A DNA stretch of 9,131 nt from Acidobacteriota bacterium (GCA_003153585.1 PLZZ01000167.1:11368-20498); one strand, 5' to 3'. Counted from the stretch's first letter, positions 1-6,497 are shown. Numbers and translations are program-made. The notes: generated by a model not told the origin, from the letters alone.

Positions 1-2
1 TT

Positions 3-377
3 TACGGTGGCGATCGCAGGTTCTTGGCCATTGGCGCAGGCGCGTCAGCTGCCGCTGCCGGCATCTTTCTCTTCCGCGCACTCAAGCGAACGAGCCGGCG
101 GCAACGCCCGTGCGAGATCGAACCGCACTGCTGGGCCTCGATCCTGCCGCCCGACAAGTATTCATTTCCCTCCGGACATTCCATCACTGCTTTTGCGGTC
201 GCGCTATCCCTCGGGCTCTTCTACCCTGATCTTCAAGGCTGCTTGCTCGCGGTCGCGTTCTTGATTGCTTCTTCACGAATCATCCTGGGAATGCATTTCC
301 TTAGCGATGTTCTGGCAGGCTCGGCTATTGGAGCCGCGCTCGGTTTCGCCAGCTTTCACATTTTCTCGGCGCTCTGA
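3..377 (+). CDS. PAP2-superfamily phosphatase, 3' part (5' end outside window)
   Basis: The reading frame is open from the left edge to a TGA at 375-377 and gives the last 124 residues of a type 2 phosphatidic acid phosphatase (PAP2) family membrane enzyme. All three family motifs are visible: K-x6-RP (K28, R35, P36 of the visible part), PSGH (residues 56-59) and SR-x5-H-x3-D (S91, R92, H98, D102). The two histidines and the aspartate form the catalytic set. Hydrophobic stretches flank the motifs (about 11-24, 61-75, 79-90 and 103-123), as expected for an integral membrane enzyme with the active site at the membrane surface. Family members dephosphorylate lipid phosphates such as phosphatidate, phosphatidylglycerophosphate or undecaprenyl pyrophosphate. 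The sequence does not tell which. A TTG at 24 could be read as a start, but the frame continues upstream and the K-x6-RP region needs preceding membrane segments, so the gene almost certainly begins before the window. It converges with the NADH dehydrogenase gene. Confidence 0.9.
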   Translation, partial: YGGDRRFLAIGAGASAAAAGIFLFRALKRTSRRQRPCEIEPHCWASILPPDKYSFPSGHSITAFAVALSLGLFYPDLQGCLLAVAFLIASSRIILGMHFLSDVLAGSAIGAALGFASFHIFSAL

Positions 378-413
378 TATTCCGACGTCCTGCCTGCTTA
401 TTCCCGCGCCGTC

Positions 414-457
414 CTCCATGGAGAAGACCAGGAGGCGCAGGCTTGCCTTGGCGCGCC
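414..457. other. Palindromes in the gap between two convergent genes
   Basis: The 142 bases between the phosphatase stop and the NADH dehydrogenase stop contain a perfect 10-base palindrome, CTCCATGGAG (414-423). A second structure follows, in which GGCGCAGGC (434-442) can pair with GCCT (445-448) and GCGCC (453-457) around a small bulge. Both genes run into this gap, so the structure may mark transcript ends on both strands. No T-tract follows on either strand, so a classic intrinsic terminator is not supported. Confidence 0.3.
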
Positions 458-519
458 GCCAATTTCTCCGAGGCAATCAGAGCGTGATGAGTGCGCGTCT
501 TCAGCGACGTACTCATGGA

Positions 520-1806
520 TCACAAATCCAGAGGAAGCGGATTCTTGCCTGTGATTAAGCGCGCGGAGCGATCGAAGGTGATGTAAAGCCAAGCCCATTG
601 CAGCAAAATTAGCAGACGGTTTTGAAATTCAACGATGTAAAGCAAGTGGATGAAGACCCAGAGCAGCCAGGCGGGCCAGCCCGAAATTTGCAGCCAGTTT
701 AGATCTGCCACAGCTGCGCCGCGCCCAATCGTCGCGAGATTTCCCTTATCGAAATAGTGAAACGGCGGCAACTGTTTGTTTCTCAGGCGCCGCTGAATTA
801 GCTTTCCGACGTACGCACCTTGCTGAATGGCGGGTTGCGCAACGCCCGGAAGCGGCTTGCCGGTTTGATGGCTGAAATTCGCCAGATCGCCGATAACGAA
901 AATCTCCGGATGTCCCGGAATCGTCAGGTCCGGATTCACAACCACGCGGCCGGCATTGTCGAGCGTTGCGCCCGCTTCTTTCGAGAGGATACGGCCGAGC
1001 GGCGATGCTAGAACTCCAGCGGCCCACAGCACCGTGCGAGTAGGAATCGATTCTGTGCGGTCGCCCTCTTTGATGGTCACCGACTCGGACTGAATGTTTG
1101 TGACCATCGCGCCTGTGCGCACCATAACTCCGAGTTTGACGAGCATTTTGCGCGCAGCTTCGGAAAGTTTCGGCGGGTAAGAAGGCAGAGCGCGGTCCGC
1201 GCCTTCGACCAAAATAATTTGCGTTTGCGAAGGATCGATTTCGCGAAAATCGTGCGAGAGGGTGTCGTGAGCGATTTCTCCCAGCGCGCCGGCAAGTTCC
1301 GCGCCTGTCGGGCCGCCGCCGACAATCACAAACGTCATCCACGCTTTCAGTTTCGCCGGGTCGCGCTCGCGTTCAGCCGCTTCGAAAGCAAGCAGGATGC
1401 GGCCGCGCATGGCTGTGGCGTCTTCCACCGTCTTCAGGCCAGGGGCGAACTCCTCCCATTCATCGTGGCCGAAATACTGATGCGTGGCTCCGGTGGCGAC
1501 CACCAGCGTGTCGTAGGAGACCGCGCCGTCACTTAAAATAACGCGCCGATTCGCGGCATCAATGTGCACGGCTTCAGCCAGCAAAACTTTCGTATTTTTC
1601 TGGCCGGCAAGGATTTGCCGCAGCGGAGCGGCAATGTTGGCAGGGGAGAGCGAACCAGTCGCCACTTGGTAGAGCAAAGGCTGAAATAGATGGTAGTTGC
1701 AGCGATCCAGAAGCGTGATTTCAACTGGAGCGTGCTTTAGTTTGTGGGCGGCGCTGAGGCCGCCAAAGCCCCCGCCGAGAATCACCACTCGATGCAGATC
1801 CGCCAT
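520..1806 (-). CDS. ndh: Type II NADH:quinone oxidoreductase (NDH-2)
   Basis: This 428-residue flavoprotein would oxidise NADH and pass electrons to the membrane quinone pool without pumping protons. It has the two-dinucleotide-fold layout of NDH-2. An N-terminal FAD-binding GGGFGG lies at residues 11-16 and the NADH-binding GGGPTG at 163-168. A second FAD contact, VIGDLAN, is at 304-310, and the quinone-site type motif AQPAIQQG is at 323-330. The C-terminal part (about 377-412) is hydrophobic and tryptophan-rich, matching the membrane-attachment region of the family. Length is typical. The start at 1806 was chosen because the nucleotide-binding fold begins eight residues later and a GAGG (1817-1820 on the complement) lies 10 bases upstream. 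A longer frame back to 1920 adds residues unlike the family and would overlap the preceding gene. It lies 77 bases downstream of the exported-protein gene in the same direction, so co-transcription is possible but unproven. Confidence 0.92.
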   Translation of the reverse strand: MADLHRVVILGGGFGGLSAAHKLKHAPVEITLLDRCNYHLFQPLLYQVATGSLSPANIAAPLRQILAGQKNTKVLLAEAVHIDAANRRVILSDGAVSYDTLVVATGATHQYFGHDEWEEFAPGLKTVEDATAMRGRILLAFEAAERERDPAKLKAWMTFVIVGGGPTGAELAGALGEIAHDTLSHDFREIDPSQTQIILVEGADRALPSYPPKLSEAARKMLVKLGVMVRTGAMVTNIQSESVTIKEGDRTESIPTRTVLWAAGVLASPLGRILSKEAGATLDNAGRVVVNPDLTIPGHPEIFVIGDLANFSHQTGKPLPGVAQPAIQQGAYVGKLIQRRLRNKQLPPFHYFDKGNLATIGRGAAVADLNWLQISGWPAWLLWVFIHLLYIVEFQNRLLILLQWAWLYITFDRSARLITGKNPLPLDL

Positions 1807-1883
1807 TCTGCTGGAACCTCGGTTATTGGATGTCGCTACGGCGTAAGAGGGTCCAAGTATTGACCTCCCGAATGGAATTTGTC

Positions 1884-2435
1884 TTATTTCTTGCAGGTGA
1901 GGGTATCGCCAATTGTCCAATCCGCGGAGCCTCGCTGAACTTCATAGTTCACGACAAATTGGCTCGCATTTTTGAGCTTGAAGACAAACCGTTCGGTGGT
2001 GGGGGGATCCGCTCTCGTGCTTTCCCCTTTCCAAATGAGCTGATCGCCTGACAGGCCCACGGAAGTGAATTTGCGAACACCTCCAAAATTGTCGTAAATG
2101 AACGCTACGAAGTTCTTAGCCGCCGAATCGAAACCCCAGAGTTCCAAAGCGTGGAACCGGTCAGGCGGCATGTCGTCGTGCCGCACGGTGAGCCATGCTC
2201 CCTCCAGATCGGGCGCAAAAACGATCTGCGAAGCGATGTGCTTACCGCTCTTCGGAAATATTCCGTCGCAAGACCATTTGCCTGTAAAAGGCGAAAAGGG
2301 TTCGATTTGTTTCTGTAGCTGCCCCGGGGAATCAGCAGCAGACTGTTGAGGAGTTACCACCCCGCTGGCGTCGTGGCGAACAGAGAGCGCGACCAAACCG
2401 AAACAGCACGACAAGAGCAATGCTCGTATCGACAT
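1884..2435 (-). CDS. Small exported protein of unknown function (lipocalin/DUF1579-like fold suspected)
   Basis: This 183-residue protein has an N-terminal signal sequence: a basic start (MSIR), a hydrophobic core to about residue 19, then a polar region. It is probably exported. The mature part alternates beta-type stretches with aromatic and glycine residues. It opens with FTGKWSCDGIF (50-60), continues with WLTVRHDDMPPDRFHALELW (81-100) and DNFGGVRKF (115-123), and ends in TLTCKK. Two cysteines (C56 and C181) near the ends of the domain could form a disulfide. The opening G-x-W-x-C-x-G and the strand-rich pattern resemble lipocalin-like or DUF1579-type barrels, and I recall similar unnamed proteins in Acidobacteriota. 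That assignment is tentative and no function is proposed. The start at 2435 is set by a GGAG six bases upstream (complement of 2442-2445) and by the signal peptide. The frame stays open to 2642, but the upstream residues look non-coding. Confidence 0.72.
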   Translation of the reverse strand: MSIRALLLSCCFGLVALSVRHDASGVVTPQQSAADSPGQLQKQIEPFSPFTGKWSCDGIFPKSGKHIASQIVFAPDLEGAWLTVRHDDMPPDRFHALELWGFDSAAKNFVAFIYDNFGGVRKFTSVGLSGDQLIWKGESTRADPPTTERFVFKLKNASQFVVNYEVQRGSADWTIGDTLTCKK

Positions 2436-2441
2436 TTGTTT

Positions 2442-2445
2442 CTCC
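2442..2445 (-). promoter_or_regulatory. Ribosome binding site fixing the start of the exported protein
   Basis: GGAG on the minus strand lies six bases before the ATG at 2435-2433. It decides for this internal start over the upstream ATGs in the same frame (at 2468 and 2642). Confidence 0.7.
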
Positions 2446-2580
2446 GTGAACGACTGTTCTTGTTTCATAGACTGCTTTGATATGCAATTAGTTAGCGAGA
2501 AGCACGTAGGGCTCGTCAGAGGTAAGAACTGCACGACAGAAGGGGACCTAACGGGACTGTTGGCGCGACTAGCAAAGCCG

Positions 2581-2633
2581 GGCAAGCGGGAAGATAGAAA
2601 TAGAATCCCTATCGAAGCATCTTCCCGCCTGCC
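2581..2633 (-). terminator. Long inverted repeat just downstream of the DUF892 gene
   Basis: Bases 2581-2595 (GGCAAGCGGGAAGAT) and 2619-2633 (ATCTTCCCGCCTGCC) are complementary at 14 of 15 positions, separated by 23 bases. A competing inner stem, GATAG (2593-2597) with CTATC (2609-2613), also exists. The repeat begins 15 bases after the stop codon of the DUF892 gene in its direction of transcription, the expected place for a transcript-ending or mRNA-protecting stem-loop. Only TTT within GGCTTTGC follows, so a classic U-tract is absent. It also lies in the upstream region of the exported-protein gene, so a regulatory role there cannot be excluded. Confidence 0.5.
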
Positions 2634-2647
2634 CCAGACCAATCTAA

Positions 2648-3199
2648 TTAGGCGCGTGCAGCCTTGGACTTGGGTTTATTAGCAACCGGAATCTCTTCGT
2701 CATCGGAAGCTTCGGGGTTGATGGCTTCTACGTTAATCGTGACCGCAAGGTCCGTCAGTTTCTGATCTGTTTCCTTCTCTTCCTGGAGAGTTTCCTCAAG
2801 GAGTTCCACCGCCCGATCGTTACCGAGAAGTTCAGCATAAGTACGAACCGTGCCGTACGCCGCGATTTCGTAATGCTCGACGCGCTGGGCCGCGGAGATC
2901 AAGGCTGCGTCCAACACGTCACCTTCGAACTCGTCCATCATTTCTTTCCCTTCTCCGATAAGCCCTTCCATCCCACCGCATTTCTTGCCGGTTGGTTTTT
3001 CGCCAAGTTCGGTGCAGATTTCCTCGATTCGGCGAGCATGCTCTTTGGTCTGTTCCAGATGGTGTTCGAATCCGGCGCGGAGGTCTTCGGATGTGGCGGC
3101 CTTGGCCATCTTCGGCAAAGCCTTGATCAGTTGGTTTTCTGCGCTATAGATATCCTTCAATTCGTCGACAAATAGTTCCATAAGGTCTTTGTGTTCCAT
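2648..3199 (-). CDS. DUF892 / YciE-like ferritin-fold protein
   Basis: This 183-residue protein matches the DUF892 (YciE/YciF) family, four-helix ferritin-like bundles that bind a di-metal site and are tied to stress responses in enterobacteria. Family-typical segments are ELFVDELKDIYSAENQLIKA (8-27), EHHLEQTKEHARRIEEI (45-61), CGGMEGLIGEG (74-84), DAALISAAQRVEHYEIAAYG (97-116) and a final helix with LLEETLQEEKETDQKLTDLA (133-152). Candidate metal ligands are E21, E49, H54, E108, E111 and acidic residues of the last helix. The tail after residue 160 is acidic, then lysine/alanine-rich, and looks disordered. The start at 3199 is fixed by a strong AAGGAG six bases upstream. An in-frame ATG at 3238 would add 13 residues that do not resemble the family. 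A 162-base leader separates it from the DUF1003 gene, so it may have its own promoter. The exact biochemical role of this family is not established. Confidence 0.9.
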   Translation of the reverse strand: MEHKDLMELFVDELKDIYSAENQLIKALPKMAKAATSEDLRAGFEHHLEQTKEHARRIEEICTELGEKPTGKKCGGMEGLIGEGKEMMDEFEGDVLDAALISAAQRVEHYEIAAYGTVRTYAELLGNDRAVELLEETLQEEKETDQKLTDLAVTINVEAINPEASDDEEIPVANKPKSKAARA

Positions 3200-3205
3200 T
3201 TGAAT

Positions 3206-3211
3206 CTCCTT
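3206..3211 (-). promoter_or_regulatory. Strong ribosome binding site of the DUF892 gene
   Basis: AAGGAG on the minus strand lies six bases before the ATG at 3199-3197. It selects this start over the longer in-frame alternatives at 3238 and 3322. Confidence 0.8.
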
Positions 3212-3361
3212 GAGAGGTTTAGGATGATTACTCGACATTTTGCCGTCAGTCGCTTTGTACGAATGACTTCTTCCCCAAAATGATACGTAGCGCCTGAAGG
3301 AGGGGATATCGGGTGAAATCATTAGAACAGAAAGCAGATTCCCGTAGAACGCTTGAGGAAG

Positions 3362-3892
3362 TTATTGCTCGGGAAGCTTGTCCTCTAATTCGCTAGCCAG
3401 CTTGTGTACATCGGTCGCATCGGCGAAGCCCTGAAGTTCTTGATTTGCAGAGGTGATATCGACGCCCATGTGCTGGCACATCTTGCGCTGCATATCGAGC
3501 ATGGTGGTAAGTTCCTGTTCGGCGAGCATGCTGACCTGCAGATCGAGGTGCGAGCGCCTTTCCGCCTGGCGCGTCATGCGGTTCTGGCTGATCAAAACAA
3601 AAATAGTGAGCACAACACTTTCCGATGAAACGACGACAGCCAGAACACCAAATGGGAATGGATCGAAGGGTCTCACTCCCGGAACCACGTTCAGATTGAC
3701 GGCGACCCAGGCGAGTACGAGCAGGATCTGCAACAAGAGAAAAGTTACCGTACCGACGAATCTTGCAATCGCCTCGCTGATTCGTTCTCCTGCGGTCCGT
3801 CGTTCGAGCGCGTCCTGCTCCAGTTTCGCGATCGCTTCGATGTTGTACTGCGTCGGATTTCTTTTGGCTTGATCGGGCAAAGCATTTGGCAT
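3362..3892 (-). CDS. DUF1003 family membrane protein
   Basis: This 176-residue protein fits the DUF1003 family of small two-helix membrane proteins of unknown function. The hallmark features appear in order: RRTAGERISEAIARFVGTVT (31-50) leading into the first membrane helix (about 46-69); the conserved turn RPFDPFPFGVL (74-84); a second membrane helix (about 82-102); LISQNRMTRQAERRSHLD (100-117); and a charged cytosolic C-terminal helical region containing AEQELTTMLDMQ (124-135). The length is normal. The ATG at 3892 has no clear Shine-Dalgarno sequence in front of it, so the exact start is less certain. No other in-frame ATG would keep the charged N-terminal segment. The gap to the upstream Ku gene (3893-3993) contains nested inverted repeats. 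Its place between Ku and the DUF892 protein suggests a part in stress adaptation, but that is context only. Confidence 0.85.
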   Translation of the reverse strand: MPNALPDQAKRNPTQYNIEAIAKLEQDALERRTAGERISEAIARFVGTVTFLLLQILLVLAWVAVNLNVVPGVRPFDPFPFGVLAVVVSSESVVLTIFVLISQNRMTRQAERRSHLDLQVSMLAEQELTTMLDMQRKMCQHMGVDITSANQELQGFADATDVHKLASELEDKLPEQ

Positions 3893-3921
3893 ATTGGGTC
3901 AGAACTCTAGGGCTGGAAGGG

Positions 3922-3988
3922 GATCGCTGCAATTAAACGCTGAGTATGAGCGTTCTAGGAGCGCGTTTCTACATTCGTTGCAGCGGTC
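3922..3988. repeat. Nested inverted repeats between the Ku and DUF1003 genes
   Basis: An outer stem pairs GATCGCTGCAA (3922-3932) with TTGCAGCGGTC (3978-3988), 11 pairs with one G-T wobble. Inside it, AACGCT (3936-3941) pairs perfectly with AGCGTT (3949-3954) across a 7-base loop. On the minus strand the element starts five bases after the Ku stop and ends about 30 bases before the DUF1003 start. It could fold in mRNA as a stem with an internal hairpin. No T-tract follows on the minus strand. A processing, stability or attenuation element is the likeliest role. Confidence 0.45.
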
Positions 3989-3993
3989 GAAAA

Positions 3994-4839
3994 TTAGCCT
4001 GTTTTTCTTCCCTGCTTTCGTTCCGTCTTCGCGGCTCGATCCACAGAGGGTTTCTTTTCCGCCACCGCTCCCGTTTTCTTGGCGAGGCTTTTCTTCAGAG
4101 CTTCCATCAAATCGATTACCGGAGCTTTGGCCTGTGCGTGCGGCATCGCCGTAATTTTTCGGCCGCTGCTCTTGGCTTCAATCAGATCCTGCAAACCTGC
4201 CTGATAGGTATCGTGGTACTTGTCGGGCTCAAAAGGAGCGGCCAGGCTCTCGATAAGCTGCTGAGCAAGCGTGCGCTCCTGGTCTTTTATTTGGCCCTTA
4301 TCGGTGTGTCCGTAATCAGCCTCGGCGCGAATTTCATTCGAATAGAACATGGTGTGGAGAGTTAGTCCATGCTCGCGCGGGCGAATGATCACGATGTACT
4401 CGCGATTGTGCATGGCGATTTTCGCGATACCCGCGTATCCGGATTTTTCCATGGCTTCCGTCAGGAGTTGATAGGCCCTCTGGCCGGCTTCCTCCGGGGC
4501 GATGTAATAAGAAGCATCAAAATAGACCGGATCGACTTCGTCGAGCTTGACGAATTCGAGAATTTCCATGGCGTGCGCGGTTTCTGGCTCCACTTCGTCG
4601 AGTTCTTCCTGAGTGAAGAGTAGATATTGGCCCTTTTCGTACTCGTATCCTTTTTCGACTTCCGAGCGCTCCACCATTCGGTCGCAAGTGGGACAAAACA
4701 AAGGCTGCTTCAGGCGCGTATGACAGACTTTGTGGAGCTGGTTGAAGCTGATTCGTTCCGTGCGCGCCGCCGGCGAAAGCCGTATAGGGATCGAGATCAA
4801 GCCAAACGTCAGGTAGCCTTTCCAGGTTGAGCTGGGCAT
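3994..4839 (-). CDS. ku: Bacterial Ku, DNA-end-binding protein of non-homologous end joining
   Basis: This 281-residue protein is a prokaryotic Ku homologue, which forms a homodimeric ring on DNA double-strand ends and recruits the ligase LigD. Family landmarks are the N-terminal WKGYLTFGLISIPIRL (6-21), KGYEYEKGQYLLF (63-75), MEILEFVKLDEVDPVYFDAS (91-110), HGLTLHTMFYSNEIR (157-171), FEPDKYHDTYQAGLQDLI (203-220) and the end of the core, VIDLMEALKKSLA (241-253). After the core comes a lysine-rich tail to residue 281, a feature of bacterial Ku that aids DNA binding. Residues 39-52 hold C39, C49 and C52 (C-x9-C-x2-C), a possible zinc-binding insertion near the start. The start at 4839 has a GGGAG six bases upstream (complement of 4846-4850). 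LigD is not in the window, so it must be encoded elsewhere if end joining is complete. Length and composition look intact. Confidence 0.95.
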   Translation of the reverse strand: MPSSTWKGYLTFGLISIPIRLSPAARTERISFNQLHKVCHTRLKQPLFCPTCDRMVERSEVEKGYEYEKGQYLLFTQEELDEVEPETAHAMEILEFVKLDEVDPVYFDASYYIAPEEAGQRAYQLLTEAMEKSGYAGIAKIAMHNREYIVIIRPREHGLTLHTMFYSNEIRAEADYGHTDKGQIKDQERTLAQQLIESLAAPFEPDKYHDTYQAGLQDLIEAKSSGRKITAMPHAQAKAPVIDLMEALKKSLAKKTGAVAEKKPSVDRAAKTERKQGRKTG

Positions 4840-4867
4840 AAGTTACTCCCAATGGGTTGGAGTTCAG

Positions 4868-4896
4868 TGCTCGGTCTGGAGCGAGACTAACCCGAG
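4868..4896. repeat. Imperfect inverted repeat in the gap upstream of Ku
   Basis: Near 4870-4895, CTCG and GTCT are followed, after GGAGCG, by AGAC and then (after five unpaired bases) CGAG, giving an imperfect two-part stem. It lies between the stop of the DUF3309 gene and the start of Ku, so it could be either the 3' end of the former transcript or a leader structure of the latter. The support is only the pairing pattern. Confidence 0.25.
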
Positions 4897-4942
4897 AGCC
4901 CGAACGCGTCAATACTCGCGTGCGCAAGCCGTCGTGTAAGGG

Positions 4943-5098
4943 TTATAGACGGTCTGCCAGTATCAGGATCACGAGGATGATGAGGATAAGGCCTAGGCCG
5001 CCGCTAGGGTAGTAACCCCAGCCTGCGCTATAGGGCCAGGTGGGAAGCGCCCCCAACAGCAATAACACTACGAAAATGATTAAAATGGTCCTGAGCAT
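4943..5098 (-). CDS. DUF3309 family small membrane protein
   Basis: This 51-residue hydrophobic protein matches the DUF3309 family: a first membrane helix (about 3-17), the conserved linker GALPTWPYSAGWGYYPSGGLG (about 16-36) rich in proline, tryptophan and glycine, and a second membrane helix (about 35-48) ending in a short polar tail. The function of the family is unknown. The start at 5098 is set by a GGAGGAG about nine bases upstream (complement of 5108-5114). The frame continues to an ATG at 5170, but the added residues are polar and not family-like. It sits just before Ku in the same direction, 103 bases away. In the 193 bases upstream, a TATAGT lies on the minus strand near 5187-5192, a possible -10 box without a convincing -35. 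Confidence 0.85.
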   Translation of the reverse strand: MLRTILIIFVVLLLLGALPTWPYSAGWGYYPSGGLGLILIILVILILADRL

Positions 5099-5107
5099 GG
5101 GGCTTGT

Positions 5108-5114
5108 CTCCTCC
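5108..5114 (-). promoter_or_regulatory. Ribosome binding site of the DUF3309 gene
   Basis: GGAGGAG on the minus strand lies nine bases before the ATG at 5098-5096. It supports the short 51-residue start over the upstream ATG at 5170. Confidence 0.7.
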
Positions 5115-5291
5115 GTCGTAAGTCCGTCTAGTTTCGATGCCAATTGGCGCGAACGGCTAAAAGCTGGCACCGTTGTGGATGGCGGGCACTATACGGTTAT
5201 CCAGAGGGGAATCACCATGCGGGGAAGGCTGTAGAGCGGAAGCTGAGTTCCTGTAGTTCAATTGTGGTTAACGGTGAGGTTTTTGCTCGAT

Positions 5292-6497
5292 TTACAACGT
5301 ACTGTCGGCCTTGCCGTTGAAGTCAGTGTCCTCTGCATCCCCAGCCGGGGAAGAGTCTGCTAACGTTTGAGGCCGCTGCTCACGAATCGGAAGCGTGGCG
5401 GTTACTACAGTTCCCTTATTTGGACGCGAGGTCACTTCCAAGTGGCCGGAAAGCTGGCGCATGCGTTCCTTCATGCCCTGAATACCCACCCCGAGCGGAG
5501 TCATGGCGTCCCGGGAAGACTTCAGAATTTCGGTACGAACTCCCTTGCCATAATCACCAATTTCCAGCTTCACTTCGTTGCTGGCGCGAGCGACCCGTAT
5601 GAAAGCCTTCGGGCTTTCTGCGTAGCGGTGAACGTTGGTCAAACTCTCCTGAATAACGCGGAACAGAGCGGTTTCAACCTCTGCGGGCAGACGGAGGAAA
5701 TCACGAGGAATATCGACTTCCACGTGGATACCCGTTCGTTTTTCGAAGCCTTGCGTGTACCAGTGCACGGCGGAGGAAAGCCCCAGTTCATCGAGCAACG
5801 GTGGATGCAGCAGGTATGAAAGAGTGCGGATTTCTTCCCCAACCTGTCTGGTCAACTCCTGGCATTCCGCCAGAGCACTCTTCGTGGCGGCATCGGTGGT
5901 GGCGTTGATTACCTGAGACATCACGATGGATTGGAAAGCGAGTTTTTGACCGGTGATGTCGTGAAGATCGCGCGCGATGTGCCGGCGTTCGTCATCCTGG
6001 AGCTGGAGCAGCCGGCCGGAAAGCTGGCGGAGCATTCCTTCATTGGCTTTCAGAGCTTCATTTGCTTCGGCCAGCTCCGTCAATTCCCTCGCCACAACAC
6101 AAATTGTTTGCGGATTGGAATCCCTAACGGCGCGCAAGGAAAGTTGAAGCAGCCGAGGCCGGCCTTCGGGGGTCTCCAGGATGATTTCACCCCTGGAGTT
6201 CCCACGGAAGCTCTCCTCAAGCAGTTCCGAAAGCTTTTCCTTTGCGGAGAGAGAAACATGGCTCCGAAGCGGCGTGCCCACGAACTTCCCAACGGAAACG
6301 TTCAGGAACTCGGCGAACCGCGCGTTGGCATAGAGTACAGTGCCTTCCCCATTGAGAGTGGCGGCGCCTTCGTTGATCGTTTCCAGCAGCACGCGATCGG
6401 GATGCTCGGCGCCGGGCAAGGTCAAGACTCGGCCACCCGAGGGTGCGCTGATAAACTGGCTCTTTGAAGTGTTAGCAGCTCGCTTACGCTTCCGCAT
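5292..6497 (-). CDS. Soluble PAS-domain sensor histidine kinase (NarL/HisKA_3 type)
   Basis: This 401-residue protein has no membrane segment or signal peptide, so it should sense a cytoplasmic cue. A PAS domain covers roughly residues 33-140 (PDRVLLETINEGAATLNGEG, then VLYANARFAEFLNV). A short coiled coil (about 138-168) leads into the HisKA_3 dimerisation/phosphoacceptor segment DDERRHIARDLHDITGQKL (168-186), with H179 as the likely phosphorylated histidine. The HATPase domain follows, with the N box QESLTNVHRYA (283-293), the G1 box DYGKGV (315-320) and the G2 box GVGIQGMKER (336-345), all looking functional. The last 27 residues are polar and probably disordered. This kinase class normally phosphorylates NarL/LuxR-type response regulators. 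None is encoded next to it, so its partner is elsewhere. The start at 6497 has AGAGG about nine bases upstream. The gene is divergent from the small membrane-anchored protein gene to its right. Confidence 0.92.
   Translation of the reverse strand: MRKRKRAANTSKSQFISAPSGGRVLTLPGAEHPDRVLLETINEGAATLNGEGTVLYANARFAEFLNVSVGKFVGTPLRSHVSLSAKEKLSELLEESFRGNSRGEIILETPEGRPRLLQLSLRAVRDSNPQTICVVARELTELAEANEALKANEGMLRQLSGRLLQLQDDERRHIARDLHDITGQKLAFQSIVMSQVINATTDAATKSALAECQELTRQVGEEIRTLSYLLHPPLLDELGLSSAVHWYTQGFEKRTGIHVEVDIPRDFLRLPAEVETALFRVIQESLTNVHRYAESPKAFIRVARASNEVKLEIGDYGKGVRTEILKSSRDAMTPLGVGIQGMKERMRQLSGHLEVTSRPNKGTVVTATLPIREQRPQTLADSSPAGDAEDTDFNGKADSTL

Noticed and set aside
450..457. GGCGCGCC palindrome as a recombination or attachment site
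   Set aside because: A single 8-base palindrome in GC-rich DNA is expected by chance, and no integrase or mobile gene is nearby.
746..1342. 198-residue minus-strand frame inside the NADH dehydrogenase gene
   Set aside because: It is very Arg/Ser-rich with no domain and sits in a shifted frame of a convincing gene. The NADH dehydrogenase frame needs no frameshift to explain it.
1807..1920. N-terminal extension of the NADH dehydrogenase frame to 1920 (466 residues)
   Set aside because: The extra 38 residues do not resemble the family, overlap the end of the preceding gene and have no ribosome binding site. The FAD fold starts right after the ATG at 1806.
2436..2642. Longer start (2642) for the exported protein
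   Set aside because: It would bury the signal peptide 69 residues inside the protein and read through the inverted repeat. The ATG at 2435 has a good ribosome binding site.
3393..3932. 179-residue open frame on the minus strand overlapping the DUF1003 gene
   Set aside because: Its translation is arginine-rich and has no family features. It is a shifted-frame shadow of the DUF1003 gene, which shows clear motifs and membrane helices.
5187..5192. TATAGT on the minus strand as a promoter of the DUF3309 gene
   Set aside because: There is no acceptable -35 box at the right distance, so it is mentioned only as a weak candidate and not listed as a feature.
5931..6467. 178-residue plus-strand frame antisense to the histidine kinase
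   Set aside because: It lies wholly within the kinase gene, shows no recognisable domain, and is the usual reverse-strand shadow in GC-rich coding DNA.
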